Source of the DNA: Engraulis encrasicolus
Lineage: Eukaryota; Chordata; Actinopteri; Clupeiformes; Engraulidae
Assembly (NCBI RefSeq): GCF_034702125.1
Contig: NC_085869.1
Coordinates: forward strand, 55,295,220-55,359,219
Direction of reading: 5' to 3'
Length of the DNA: 64,000 nt
The position numbers and the translations under genes were made by a program. The notes beneath the pieces are model-generated. The model searched no databases. It saw only the letters and a list, made by a program, of their open reading frames with translations, and was not told the DNA's origin. Positions 44,192 to 56,308 of this stretch are shown piece by piece (the first letter of the stretch is position 1; every line of letters starts with the position of its first letter).

Positions 44192-45455
44192 AGAACGGTG
44201 TTTTGATTTCATGTATTTAAAGATTCATGTGTGAAAAGTGCAATTTTCCAAGTCATAGTGAATACTACTTGGTGGTGGTAAAGTATTCATGAAAAAGGTA
44301 ACATTCGTGAATGGGTAACATGAATTCTGGAAATAAACTACAAAAAATATTACACAATGCACCTTTAAGGGTAGAAAATAAAGACTCACAGATGTACGTT
44401 GAGCCAAAAATTGTCAGTATTTTAAGTTCACAATGATTGTTGAGTCAGTCACTGTCCTTTCTCATTGGTTACAGATTCTCTGTCCATAGGAGAAAACAAA
44501 GAGAAGAGAGAACCAACCCCCAATGGCTACCCCCAATGGCCCCAACTGAGCACCATCAGATGTGTGAATGGTGTCCATACACAGGGGACTAATTCCCATG
44601 AGCCTTTGCGTCGTGACTAACTTACATTCCAATGGTCCTCAAAAGTCATTGAATCATGGGAGCTTTTGGTCCATTATATATATAAGCACCACAGAGGGCA
44701 GTCAGTCACCTGTCTCTGTCATCTATCGCAGTGAAACTACAGTAGAGGAAATCTTTCTTGACTTTCTCAGTACAATTCTATATTTCAGTGAAGTTGACCC
44801 TGTTGTGTTCTGTTCATATATCCACTATGTGACTATCACCCCTCCCGCTTGAAAAGGGATGGGGAACCTTTTTCACTTCAAATTCCTCTAAGGGCCGAAA
44901 AGTCCTCCAAGGCCCGTACTATGAAAACAAACCAGGATTTCCCCACTTCAGGCCTATATTGAAGGCAGCCACATTTAAGACAGACCCCACCTCCTCTGGG
45001 TCCCTTGGATAAAACTTAATTGAACTGCAAATGTAATTTCAAAGATTCCTTTACAAAATATGCCATATTTCATCTGAAGCTGCATAACATTAAAATTATA
45101 TCGGGTGCCAGATAAAACGGCATCAAGTGTTGTAAACGGTCCTGGAGACATACATAGGTTCTACTAACCCCTCCACCCAACCCCCCCAAACGGCTGTATC
45201 GACCATCAGCCCTCCACCCAACCCCCTGATGACTGTGGCAACAACCTGAGCACCATCAGAGGTGTGAATGGCGGCCATACACATGGAATTCATTCCCACA
45301 ATGCATTGCGTATCAGAATGGGGTCTAAAAAATCATTTAATCGATTAATAATGTTTAATCGATTCTCGAGATGAATCGATTAATTGAATCAGTTATCAGT
45401 ATGAATTCAGTAGGATCGATGCATCGACTCAAATCGATTATTATTTACAGCCCTA

Positions 45456-45690
45456 TGAGGCAGCTGTGGCCAAGTGGTTAGAGAGTGGGTCTTTCAATCT
45501 AGGGGTTGCAGGTTCGAATCCCCCCTGACCTCTCCCTATATCTCCATCCATGGCTGAAGTGCTCTTGAGCAAGGCACCTAACCCCACGTTGCTCCAGGGA
45601 CTGTAACCAATACCCTGAAAAATAATAACTGTGAGTTGCTTTGAATAAAATTAAAGCGTCAGCTAAGTGCAATGTAATGTAATATATTTC
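45456..45690 (+). mobile_element. tRNA-derived SINE with a Ser/Leu-tRNA-like head
   Basis: Starts GGCAGCTGTGGCCAAGTGGT (A box TGGCCAAGTGG) and has the B box GGTTCGAATCC, then CTCCATCCATGGCTGAAGTG, CTTGAGCAAGGCACCTAACC and a GTCAGCTAAGTGCAATGTAA tail. Confidence 0.87.
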
Positions 45691-46044
45691 AATATCTCGT
45701 AAAAGCTCAATTGTAAAGTCATTTTCAAATAGGATGGTAAATGAAGAATAGTCCTCCAAAATTTGTTTTGGCTAGGCTGACAGAGGCTAAACTTAATTGT
45801 TTTCTCCACGGAGGCGGGGCATCAGCAAAACATGAGGCCACAAGCCCAAGTGGAGGACGCAAGGTGGCATATTGGAATGCAAAACAATGTCTTTGCGGGT
45901 TGGAGCTGAAACTAATGTTGAGGAATCCTGTGCTGGCCTTCTCACTACACTCATGAAATGCAGTTTTTCTGCAATCATTTCATTTGTTGAGAAAAAATGC
46001 CATCAAACCTGCATGTGTCAGTGTGAAAAAGTAATTGTAATAAA

Positions 46045-46341
46045 TAGAGATGCACCGGATCTGGATCCGGTTCCGGATACGGCAGGATAATAGGGTTTTT
46101 GACAGGATCTGGATCCGGCAGAATCTTAAGCAGTGGATCCGGTATCCGGCAGTTACCTAAAAATCAGGATCTGATGCATCTCTAGTTTTTACGTAGCCTA
46201 GGCTTTTCAGTCAGTCTTTCACAACCCCAATCACTTCATGGAGTGAAAGCCCTTTGGAAGCGGCCGTTGCAGGCAGTTTGGCAGCAAGCCAATGAGTCTA
46301 AAAAATTGTTTGAGCCAACGTCAGGATCCGGTGCATCTCTA
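46045..46341. mobile_element. hAT-type MITE (297 bp) with 8-bp target duplication
   Basis: Ends TAGAGATGCACCGGAT and ATCCGGTGCATCTCTA are perfect inverted repeats. GTAATAAA flanks both sides (46037-46044 and 46342-46349). The inside has repeated GGATCCGG words. It sits in a fragment that recurs uninterrupted at 54960-55290. Confidence 0.9.
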
Positions 46342-46940
46342 GTAATAAATGAAAAGTAACATGATGAGATAACCGTGATCAATCATATTGCAGACAACCG
46401 AGTTATTTTTCACAACTACCCAGATCTGACCTTAATCAAGGTATAATTTTAATACCTGTGTGACAATGTGCAGTAGGCCATATCTTACCCATGACATCAT
46501 GCAGCTATGCATCAACATTCAGGAGCAGATTATAATTAAAGTAATTGATGTCTCCATCTGCAAAAGGTTATAAAACCCTCCACCCAACCCCCCGATGGCT
46601 GTAACGACCATCAGCCCTCCACCCAACCCCCCGGTGGATGTGGCAACAACCAGAGCACCATCAGAGGTGTGAATGGCGGCCATACACATGGGGTGCATTC
46701 CCATAATGCTTTGCTTGGCTAGTTTCCACAGAATGGGGTCTATTAGAACATGATAAGCACCACAGGCTGTCAGTAGGCCATGTCTTGCAGGTTGGAACTT
46801 AAACTAGTGTTGAGGAATCCTGTGCTGGCCTTCTCTTTTCAAGTGTACCTGTTGAGGCTTTAATTAGATACACAGTTGACAATTTACCTTAAAAGTGACT
46901 GTGGTCTGCAAGGTCTAGCTCTGCCAAAACAGAACCAAAA

Positions 46941-47175
46941 ATGTCACAAAAACCTGCGACATCAGTGAAAGAGGAGATAAAAGAAGAGGATTTTGATGAT
47001 TTATTATACTCTTACATGTATGCCAATCAAATTGTGGATGTGAAGCCTGAATTGCCACAACACATCAAAACTGAAATTGATGAGTCACCTACAAGTTCTG
47101 CTCAAGATTTTGTAAGCACCAATGATATCAAGGAAGAAGGGAAGGAAGAAGATGATGATGGATCTAATGCAAAAT
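46941..47175 (+). CDS. C2H2 zinc-finger protein, N-terminal exon
   Basis: ATG at 46941 (context AAAAATGTC). Donor AAAT|GTAAGT at 47176; 235 nt ending in phase 1. Encodes an acidic, Lys-Glu-rich N-terminus (VKEEIKEEDFDDLLYSYMY, VKPELPQHIKTEIDE, IKEEGKEEDDDGSNAK) like those of many fish multi-finger proteins, with repeated VK-E/IK-E sites resembling SUMO consensus motifs. It splices in frame to either zinc-finger exon downstream, 52771 or 54021. There is no known-domain match beyond this, and the specific gene is not recognised. Confidence 0.75.
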
Positions 47176-47411
47176 GTAAGTCAACAGTATATCACAGTTT
47201 TATTTCCCCTGTCTAAATGTGAGGTACTTGAGTGCTATACAATAGAACTACTATTTGCAAATTGTTTATTTAGAAAGGCACTGTGTGTTTCAGTTAATTC
47301 CAAATGTGTGTACAAGAGCAGGTTCAAGAATTTGTGATTTTGAGCATCTAAGAACATCTATTTAATGCATTTGGTCAGTCATCTACTATCCTTTACCTCC
47401 ATGCTCTAAAT

Positions 47412-50400
47412 TAGTGTTCCTCAACGGGGGCGTTACAGCCCCCAGGGGGCGTTGGGGAGTTGAGAAGGGGGGTGTTGAGTGGGGGCTGGGCTTAGTTCCC
47501 ATTGGGGGACATTATAGTCGGGTCATAATGTGAGGCTCTATGACCATCCTCTTGATTTGACCTCTATGGATCCTTTAGAAAAGACTTAGCCTCTTTTTCC
47601 ACAGAGCCAAATTCAAAATGGTGGACGGCGCCATCTCTAAAAAATAACTTTTGATCTGGATGACCTAGAATCATGTATGAAGGCACTTTTTCATACAAGT
47701 CAACCATGAGGATTCCAAATCTGACATAATTTTTATAATACAACTTTGTTTTGACCATGACATTCAAGATGGCTGCCATCTAGTACGGTCGTTTTCAAAC
47801 TTTTTAGGCCTTGACGCCCAAAGCAATCATATTTGGACAGGGGACCCCCCATTTGTGTGACTCCATTCCTCATATATAGATATTGAGAAAATGGCTGATC
47901 AACAAGCCCACGATGTCTCATATTATGAGGCGTAGTGGGCTTGCAGATGGGATGTTTTCACAATGTTTGGCATTTTTAATATTATTTGACAATTTGGTCG
48001 ACGTTTTAGCATTGTTTGATGATTGCTTTGGATGCAGTGATGGTCTTTAACTTTGAGGCTCCCCCCCCAGCACCTCACCCAACCCCAAAAAGGGGGCCTT
48101 CACCCACAGAACCACATTTCTAGTAGAAAACCTCGCTTTTTACATTTTCCAAGCATTCCTGCTTAGAGAAGCCTGGCGAGGAACTCAAGGCAATAGCTGC
48201 TGAAATGGAAAGAAGTGCTCTGAGAGTAGTGATCAACCAACTTGTGAAGCTCACTGAACTGCTAGAATGCAGTGTTGTTGAGGAATGTGTGGCCTTATCC
48301 AACCCCAATGTCACATACAGGAAGATGCAGAAGAACAAGCTCATCCAGAAGCTCTCCCTACAACCTATTGCCATTAAAGAACCTGGAGGATGGCAACTTC
48401 ATCAGCAGAAGATAAGCAGATACAGGACGGCACCCCACACAAGTGGTTGGTCTAAAAGGTGTCAGCCATCATCCTTGCTCGCCATTCTCATTCTCACTTT
48501 ATCATTTGTGTCAATGATCCCTATACAACATATCAAAAGATGACGAGTGAGACCTGCGTATGCATGACTTGGATGACACTTTCCCATCTGACAAGCCTTT
48601 TAAATCAGGCTTTCACACAGATACTGTAGTGAGATTATGACATTTGACCAATCAGCAGTGACCTGGAGCCTGTCAAACAGTTTTTGTTTTCACTCGGGAG
48701 CACTTTGTTTGCCCTATAATGGGTTAATGCAGCTGACACCGATATCTATGTCACAGCATCAGTCATCTCATGGTTGCTTCCTGGCATGCTATGCATTAAG
48801 AGAAACAAAAAATATAATGTACACTGTTTTACAGGCTGTTATGCCAACTCAGGGTTCTATGAAGAAGGAAAATCATCAGTGTATGAGAAGGTGGCAAAGA
48901 TTTCTGTGGCATGACAGCAACTCCTGGTATGGAGACAGCCCTCACCATGAAGAGGACGTAGTACAAGAGCTGTTTGCATTCACGAGACAGGTGCAGACAA
49001 GAGGAGTAGCACCATGGCTGATTCCTGTACTTCTATGATTCCAAGTGGAAGACCATGAAGAGAGACTTTAATCCGTCTCCCTCCAGATGCAGACAGCTTA
49101 CACCAACACTGCCTCTGTGCTAACTACTTGGCGCATATAGTGCACCACCCCACACTGAAGGACCACCATCGCCACTCGGACATGGTTGGGAGTTGGTAGG
49201 TGGTGATGTTGTACAGAGGAGGGTGGAGTCATCTGACTCTGATGATTCAGAAAGCAGTGACTCAGAATGCTCTGATTCAGACTGATTGTTGCCGTTGTGT
49301 TGCCATTATTGGTGATGATAACTTCCCAACCACCAACTCCCAACCATGTCCGAGTGGCAATGATTGGTCCTTCAGTGTGGGGTGGCGCACTGGATATGCC
49401 AAATACTTGTCAAGTAAGCAGTGTTGGCGTAAGCTGCATCTGGAAGGAGACACATAAAAACCCTTTCTCTTCATTATCTTCCACTTACAAACCCCAACTC
49501 CGATGAAGTTGGGACGTTTGGTAAACAGTGAATAAAATCAAAATGCTATCATTTTCAAAACATTCAATCTATTCATTAGATGGAGAATAGTGAAAAGACA
49601 ACATATTAAGTGTTAAAACCGAGAAAAAATTGTTATGGGGGACATATGTACTAATTTCTAATTTGATAAATCCAACACGTCTCAAAAGAGTTGGGACGGG
49701 GACAATAAATGGCAGCAAATGTCGAGGAAGACTAAAAACAAAACAAAAGACAACACTTAACAGTTAAATACATTAACCGATGAGATGATTTTATATAAAA
49801 AAACAGTATTAATTCCTATCTTGGACATGATTTCACCAGCTTAAACGGTGGGTGTATTCCTTGTCATGTTTTGCAATGTTTTCCTTTCTGTAGTGCTTAC
49901 AGTGTGACAGGTCTTGACCAAAAGCCCACCATTTTATCACCTGCTGGTCCTTATGATGGAGCCAAACTGTTAAAACATAGTAGAGAATGCAATTTCACCT
50001 TACTATGTGGCAGTAATCGAAGATCTCCCTTCAAAATATAATGCATGAGTGGCTTTTCATGCTGTTTAAAACCCATGTATACCATTCAGCACTGTATTTA
50101 ACTCTACAGATGAGTGAGAACATCTTAACCAATGCACTACTGCACCCGCATGCCATCATGGAGGCGGACTTTTGAAGCTAGCACTAACACAAGTTGGATG
50201 GTCCATTTTCACTGTAGCACAGGATGTGCAATGCTCTATTATTGTCAAAAAGAATGGACTTCTACAACTTCTGCCGACTTCTGTAAGCTAAGGACAGTTT
50301 CCCATGTCTTCTGGGTCTATTTCAAGTGAGCTCAGGTGCTTAGGAGAATGTTACACCCCTGTATCATTTGCACGCATTAAGCATTCTTAATATGGTCAAT

Positions 50401-52595
50401 TTTCAATAGCTCTAATTCCTGGAGTGCTAGAGTGAGACTACAGCCAATATATATTTCATGATGTCATGAACCTATACAATGATTTTAGTAACAAAAATAT
50501 GTCTTATATACACTCAATCGTGGTAAATCAAAGGGAATTAAAAAATGTATGTAATAACTATGGTAATTATTCCCTTTGCATCTTTAATTCTGAGTGACTC
50601 AGCCTCTCTGTGATGATCTTATACCTGGACACCTATATTGTCCGTCAGTACAATTCATTTTGAAATGTTCTTCTTTGTTGTTTTATCTTATTTGGATGTT
50701 TACTAAATTTCACTGATCCCCGTCCCAACTTATTTGAGACGTGTTGGATTTATCAAATTAGAAATGAGTACATATGTCCCCCAAAACAATATTTTTTCTC
50801 GGTTTTAACACTTAATATGTTGTCTTCTCACTATTCTCCATCTAATGAATAGATTGAATGTTTTGAAAATGATAGCAATTTGATTCTATTCACTTTTTAC
50901 CAAACGTCCCAACTTCATCGGAGTTGGGGTTTGTAGAAGTATAGGAATCAGCCATGTTTCTACTCTTCTTGTCTGCATAGATCACCTGTGTCCTGAACGC
51001 AAACAGCTCTTGTACTACGTCCTCTTCATGGTGAAGGCTGTCTCCATACTGGGAGTTGCTGCCATGCCAAAGAGATCCTTGCCCCCTTCTCATACACTGA
51101 TGATTTTCCTTTCACATAGAATCCTGAGTTGGCATCACAGCCTGTAAAACAGTGTAGCTGCTCACTGCAGAGGACCGTCTCTTTGTTTCTTTTTTATGTA
51201 TACTGTAGCATTGCAAGAAGCAAGTGTGAGATGACTGATTCTGCAACATAGACATTGGTAGCATCAGTAACAACAGGTTGACAATAACTTGAGGATGGCG
51301 TCAGCTTCAGACTGCTCAATGGTGTAGTCTTGTTTCTTGTTTTTGACACTACACAGTAAAGTTTTGAAAGACTTGGCAGATGGGAAGGTGCCATCCAATT
51401 TTTGGTACATGTGCATTTCCCAGTATGTGCAGGTCTCACTCTTCATCTTTTGTTGAGTATTTGTAATCGTAGGGATCATTGACACTGATGATACGGTGAG
51501 AACGAGAATGGCGGGCAAGGATGATGGATGACACCTTTTGGACATAGTCCAACCACTTGTATGGGTGCCATCCTGTGTCTGCCAATCTTCTGCTGATGGA
51601 GTTGCCACCCACCAGATCATGTCCATGTCAATTAAGGCAAGGGTTCTTTAATCACAATAGGTTGGAGAGAGATCTTCTGGATGAACTTGCTCTTCTGCAG
51701 GTCGGGAAGCTTCACAAGTTGACTGTCTTGAACCAGGTTCATCACTGCTTTGAGAGCACTTCTTTCCATCTCAGAAGCTCTTACCTTGAGTTCCTCAACG
51801 GGGTTCTCTATGCAAGAATGCTTGGAAAATGTCAAAAGTTCTATGTAGTAGGTCAGTGGTTTTCAACCCGTGGGTCGAGACCCCCTTTTTTTGAAGGGTG
51901 GGCTCTCAAAGTAAAAGACCATCACTGCAAATAATGCTAAAACGTTGGCCAAATTGTCAAATAATAATATTTAAAAAGTCAAACATTGTGAAAATAACCC
52001 ATCTACAAGCCCACCACGCCATAGTATGAGGCATTGTGGACTTGTTAATCAGTTATTTTCTCAATATCTATACACAGTGTATGAGAAATGGAGTCAGACA
52101 AATTGGGGGGTCCCCTGTCCAAATATGATTGTTTTTTTTGGGGGGGGGGGGGTCACTGCCAAAAAAGGTTGAAAACGACCGTAGTAGATGGCAGCAATCT
52201 TGAATTTCATGGTCAAAACAAAGTTGATGTCAAATGATGTCAGATTTGGAATCCTCATGGCTGACTTGTATGAAAAAGTGCCTTCGTACATGATTCTAGG
52301 TCATCCAGATAAAAAGTTATTTTTTTACAGATGCCGCCGGCCGCCATTTTGAATTTGGCTCTGTAGGAAAAAATGCTGGGATTTTTGGGAGGGACATGAG
52401 GGCTAAATCTTTTCTAAAAGGTCCATAGAGGTCAAATGAATCATCAAAACATCCTTGCCAGAGGATGGTCACAGAACCTCACATTATGATCCGACTACTA
52501 GTCTATTTTATTTTTCAATACTAAAGGGGGCGTGGGAGACTTATGATGAGGTCAAGGGGGGCGTTCGGGGGTTCGGGGGAGGTTGAGAACCACTG
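47412..52595. mobile_element. 5.2-kb palindromic (foldback) hAT element in the zinc-finger gene intron
   Basis: The left end TAGTGTTCCTCAAC and the reverse complement of the right end, CAGTGGTTCTCAAC, are hAT-type termini. CTCTAAAT flanks both sides (47404-47411 and 52596-52603), a perfect 8-bp target duplication. The two arms, about 1.84 kb (47412-49253) and 1.89 kb (49262-52595 without the Tc1 insert), are diverged inverted copies meeting near 49255. Both arms carry broken frames of the same unidentified protein, for example MERSALRVVINQLVKL on the left and MERSALKAVMNLVQDSQLVK on the right, reversed. No intact transposase. Confidence 0.85.
49488..50933. mobile_element. Tc1/mariner-type element (1446 bp) nested in the right arm of the hAT palindrome
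   Basis: CAAACCCCAACTCCGATGAA at the left and its inverted copy at the right begin terminal inverted repeats of about 200 bp. TA lies on both sides (49486-49487 and 50934-50935). Between the termini is AT-rich sequence without a convincing transposase frame, so it is a non-autonomous or decayed copy. Confidence 0.85.
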
Positions 52596-54642
52596 CTCTA
52601 AATGAAGTATTTATTGTGAGGAGACATGTTTGGACGCCACAAACTTAAAACAATTGAGTATGTACTGTATGGTGAATGCAAATGCATATACAGTAGTGTA
52701 AAGTTAAAGTAATTTTCTAAAATACATGTATATTGCCATATTGTCTTAAAGTGTATTTTTTATGTTGTAGGTGATGTTGAAAGAATCCAGTCTAATGGAA
52801 GACAACAGACGGATGAAAACAGATACACAGAAAGAAGAGACAATCAACAAATGCACAGCTTTCAGTGCCCCATTTGTGAAAAGAGCTTTCCTCGCAAGGG
52901 AGCGCTCAATAAACACCAAATTACACACTCAGAGGAAAAACCATATCAGTGCCCTGACTGTGAAAAGAGTTTTAAACAAAAGAAAACCCTCAAGGGACAC
53001 CAAAAGGTTCATTCAGGGGAAAAGCCATTTCAGTGCTGTGACTGTGGACAAAATTTTACTCGAATTGGAAACCTCAAGAAACACCAGATGATACACTCAG
53101 GCGAAAAACCATTTCAGTGTTCTGACTGTGAAAAGAGTTTTAGCCGAATGGACGCCCTAAAGGAACACCAAATGGTTCATTCAGTGGAAAAAACATTTCA
53201 GTGCTCTGATTGTGGAAAGAAATTTGGCAGAATGAGCAGACTCAAGAAACACCAGATGATACACTCAGGTGAAAAACCATTTCAGTGTTCTGACTGTGAA
53301 AAGAGTTTTAGTCGAAAGGGCAACCTCAAGGCACACCAAATGCTACACTCCGGGGAAAAACCATTTCAGTGCTTTGACTGTGGAAAGAGATTGGGGGTCA
53401 CCGCCAAAAAAGGTTGAAAACGACCGTAGTAGATGGCAGCCATCTTGAATTTCATGGTCAAAACAAAGTTGATGTCAAATGATGTCAGATTTGGAATCCT
53501 CATGGCTGACTTGTATGAAAAAGTGCCTTCGTACATGATTCTAGGTCATCCAGATAAAAAGTTATTTTTTTACAGATGGCGCCGGCCGCCATTTTGAATT
53601 TGGCTCTGTAGGAAAAAATGCTGGGATTTTTGGGAGGGACATGAGGGCTAAATCTTTTCTAAAAGGTCCATAGAGGTCAAATGAATCATCAAAACATCCT
53701 TGTCAGAGGATGGTCACAGAACCTCACATTATGATCCGACTACTAGTCTATTTTATTTTTCAATACTAAAGGGGGCGTGGGAGACTTATGATGAGGTCAA
53801 GGGGGGCGTTCGGGGGTTCGGGGGAGGTTGAGAACCACTGCTCTAAATGAAGTATTTATTGTGAGGAGACATGTTTGGACTCCACAAACTTAAAACAATT
53901 GAGTATGTACTGTATGGTGAATGCAAATGCATATACAGTAGTGTAAAGTTAAAGTAATTTTCTAAAATACATGTATATTGCCATATTGTCTTAAAGTGTA
54001 TTTTTTATGTTTTTATGTAGGTGATGTTGAAAGAATCCAGTCTAATGGAAGACAACAGTCGGATGAAAACAGATACACAGAAAGAAGAGACAATCAACAA
54101 ATGCACAGCTTTCAGTGCCCCATTTGTGAAAAGAGCTTTCCTCGCAAGGGAGCGCTCAATAAACACCAAATTACACACTCAGAGGAAAAACCATATCAGT
54201 GCCCTGACTGTGAAAAGAGTTTTAAACGAAAGGAAACCCTCAAGGGACACCAAAAGGTTCATTCAGGGGAAAAGCCATTTCAGTGCTGTGACTGTGGACA
54301 AAATTTTACTCGAATTGGAAACCTCAAGAAACACCAGATGATACACTCAGGCGAAAAACCATTTCAGTGTTCTGACTGTGAAAAGAGTTTTAGCCGAATG
54401 GACGCTCTAAAGGAACACCAAATGGTTCATTCAGTGGAAAAAACATTTCAGTGCTCTGATTGTGGAAAGAAATTTGGCAGAATGAGCAGACTCAAGAAAC
54501 ACCAGATGATACACTCAGGTGAAAAACCATTTCAGTGTTCTGACTGTGAAAAGAGTTTTAGTCGAAAGGGCAACCTCAAGGCACACCAAATGCTACACTC
54601 CGGGGAAAAACCATTTCAGTGCTTTGACTGTGGAAAGAGATT
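52151..54642. repeat. Tandem duplication of ~1.25 kb including the zinc-finger exon
   Basis: Copy 1 (52151-53392) and copy 2 (53393 to about 54642) are nearly identical: both hold the right end of the hAT palindrome (to 52595 and 53839), the intron end and the zinc-finger exon. The junction at 53392/53393 joins the seventh finger of copy 1 (...GGAAAGAGATT) to the G-run and GTCACC that begin the unit. Period 1245-1250 bp, with few substitutions and a 5-6 bp indel just before the second acceptor. Confidence 0.93.
52771..53417 (+). CDS. C2H2 zinc-finger exon, copy 1 (truncated in finger 7)
   Basis: Acceptor ATGTTGTAG; first codon split (GT completes Cys). Starts DVERIQSNGRQQTDENR, then six complete fingers: CPICEKSFPRKGALNKHQITH, CPDCEKSFKQKKTLKGHQ, CCDCGQNFTRIGNLKKHQ, CSDCEKSFSRMDALKEHQ, CSDCGKKFGRMSRLKKHQ and CSDCEKSFSRKGNLKAHQ, with SGEKPF-type linkers. 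Finger 7 begins CFDCGKR but runs through the duplication junction into LGVTAKKG and a stop, losing both His. With the N-terminal exon this would give 293 residues. Confidence 0.83.
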
Positions 54643-54715
54643 CATCAGAATGGACCTTCTAAAGAGACATCAGGTCATCCATTCACGTGAACTGGAATTG
54701 GAGTGCTCTGACTGA
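54021..54715 (+). CDS. C2H2 zinc-finger exon, copy 2 (seven complete fingers)
   Basis: Acceptor TTTTATGTAG, same phase as copy 1. Same six fingers (variants QSDENR and KSFKRKETLKGH) plus a complete seventh, CFDCGKRFIRMDLLKRHQVIH, and the tail SRELELECSD, stop at 54713-54715. Joined to 46941-47175 it gives 309 residues, probably the ancestral form. Expected role: sequence-specific DNA-binding nuclear protein. An ATTAAA polyadenylation-like signal is at 54786. Confidence 0.86.
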
Positions 54716-54879
54716 GGAAATAGTTTCATTTGAATGCATGATCTCAAGGAACACCATGTGGTGTATTTAGTAAAAAGGACAATGAATTAAATGGTTATCT
54801 GCAGAGGTTATGAAAATCAATGTTTACTACTAAGCGAATGCTATTCCAGTGTTTGTAAATGTAGGATTACGGTAAAATA

Positions 54880-55830
54880 CAGTGCTGTGCAAAATAATTT
54901 GCCCCACTACTGATTTTTTACTTTTTGCACCTGTCACACTTAACCTTAAAATCAAACAAGAACAACCCAAGCAAACATGCAGTTTTTCTGCAATTATGTT
55001 ATTTGTTGATGGAAAAATGCCATCCAAACCTGCATGAGTCAGTGTGAAAAAGTAATTGTAATATGAAAAGTAACATGATGAGATGTCATATAATTGCGGA
55101 CAACCGAGTTATTTTCTACAGGTACCCAGATCTGACTTCTACCAGACCTTTATAATCAAGGGATAATTTTAATACCTGTGTGACAATGCAGTAGGCCATA
55201 TCTAAGATATCATGCAGCTATGCATCAACATTCAGGAGCAGATTAGAATAAAAGTAATTGATGTCTCCATCTGCAAAAGGTTACAAAACCATTTCTAAAT
55301 CATTGGGAGGTGTGAGAACCTCCATTATCCGAAAATGGAGAAAGCATGATGTAGTGGTGAACATTTCCAAGATTGACTGTCACACCCAAATTAACCCAAG
55401 AATACAGTGATGGTGGATCAAAGATATACGAAAGGAATACAACAACATCTCATCACCTGGAGGTGTTTAATTACTTTAGAAAATAGCAGTGTTTATGACT
55501 CAACCATAAAAAAGAGAGGAGGTCAAAATGGCAAGTTTGCCAAAAACATATTGATAATCCCTTCTAAAAAAAAAAGCTTCTAAGAAAGTAGTCTATGGAC
55601 AGATGAAACAAAAGTTGAACTTTTTGGAAGAAGAGCCGCTTTAACATTTTGGTGTAAAATGAACATTGAATTTGTTAAAAAAAGAACATTATGTCAAAAG
55701 AGAAACCTGGTGTGTTTCATGGTTTATGGATTTATCCTTCCTCGGGACATGGATGACCAGCTATGATTGAAGGAGGAGTGAATTCTGCTTTCTACAAATA
55801 AATCTTGAAGCATAGTGTCCAGCCATCAGT
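54880..55830 (+). pseudogene. Decayed Tc1-like transposon with transposase remnants
   Basis: Begins CAGTGCTGTGCAAAATAATT after TA (54878-54879). Downstream, in broken frames, are recognisable Tc1 transposase segments: SIIRKWRKHDVVVNISK-like (helix-turn-helix region) and TDETKVELFG-like (catalytic region, from ACAGATGAAACAAAAGTTGA). The 3' end was not found. Part of its 5' region recurs at 45955-46570. Confidence 0.7.
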
Positions 55831-56147
55831 TTGTGACCATTAATTTGTGTTCATGCGTGGAAAGCAGTTAAGATACCCTAGAATCTTCACCGCTAATCCT
55901 CTTTGATTTGCCTACAGTAATATTGCACAGGTACCTTTTGATGGCAGAAGAAAAAATACCAAATTTTAGCATCCTACCTGTAGCGGTATTGGAGAGGAGA
56001 CCCTCCAAAGTTTGGGTACTACACCCACTTTTCGAGCCCACATATTGTATAATTTTTTACAAGCTGATTCTGACAACTCCAGCTGTAGTTTGAAAGCGGA
56101 TACATGTCCCCTCAGCATGACCCTCTGTGTTTAGAAATACCATGGTT

Positions 56148-56308
56148 GGTCCTACCGTGGCGCTAGTGGTAGGGCACCATCTGCGATGTGGCTGACCCGG
56201 GTTCGATTCCGGCCCGGGTCCTTTCCCAACCCCTCCATGTCTTTCTCCCCACTCCTGTCAGTATCTTCACTGTCCTATCGAAATAAAAGGCAAAAAAAGC
56301 CCCACACC
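56148..56308 (+). mobile_element. tRNA-derived SINE
   Basis: Starts GGTCCTACCGTGGCGCTAGT and has A box TGGCGCTAGTGGTAGGGC and B box GGGTTCGATTCCGG, then CCTCCATGTCTTTCTCCCCA and the tail CCTATCGAAATAAAAGGCAA. Same family as 27266, 44010 and 11850. Confidence 0.88.

Larger units (their letters stand above)
44500..46800. repeat. Locally duplicated blocks upstream of the zinc-finger gene
   Basis: The phrases GAGCACCATCAGAGGTGTGA and TGGCGGCCATACACATGG occur at about 45250 and 46650, with a diverged copy at about 44550. TTGAGGAATCCTGTGCTGGC occurs at about 45918 and 46810. The blocks are in direct orientation and suggest repeated local duplication. Confidence 0.65.
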
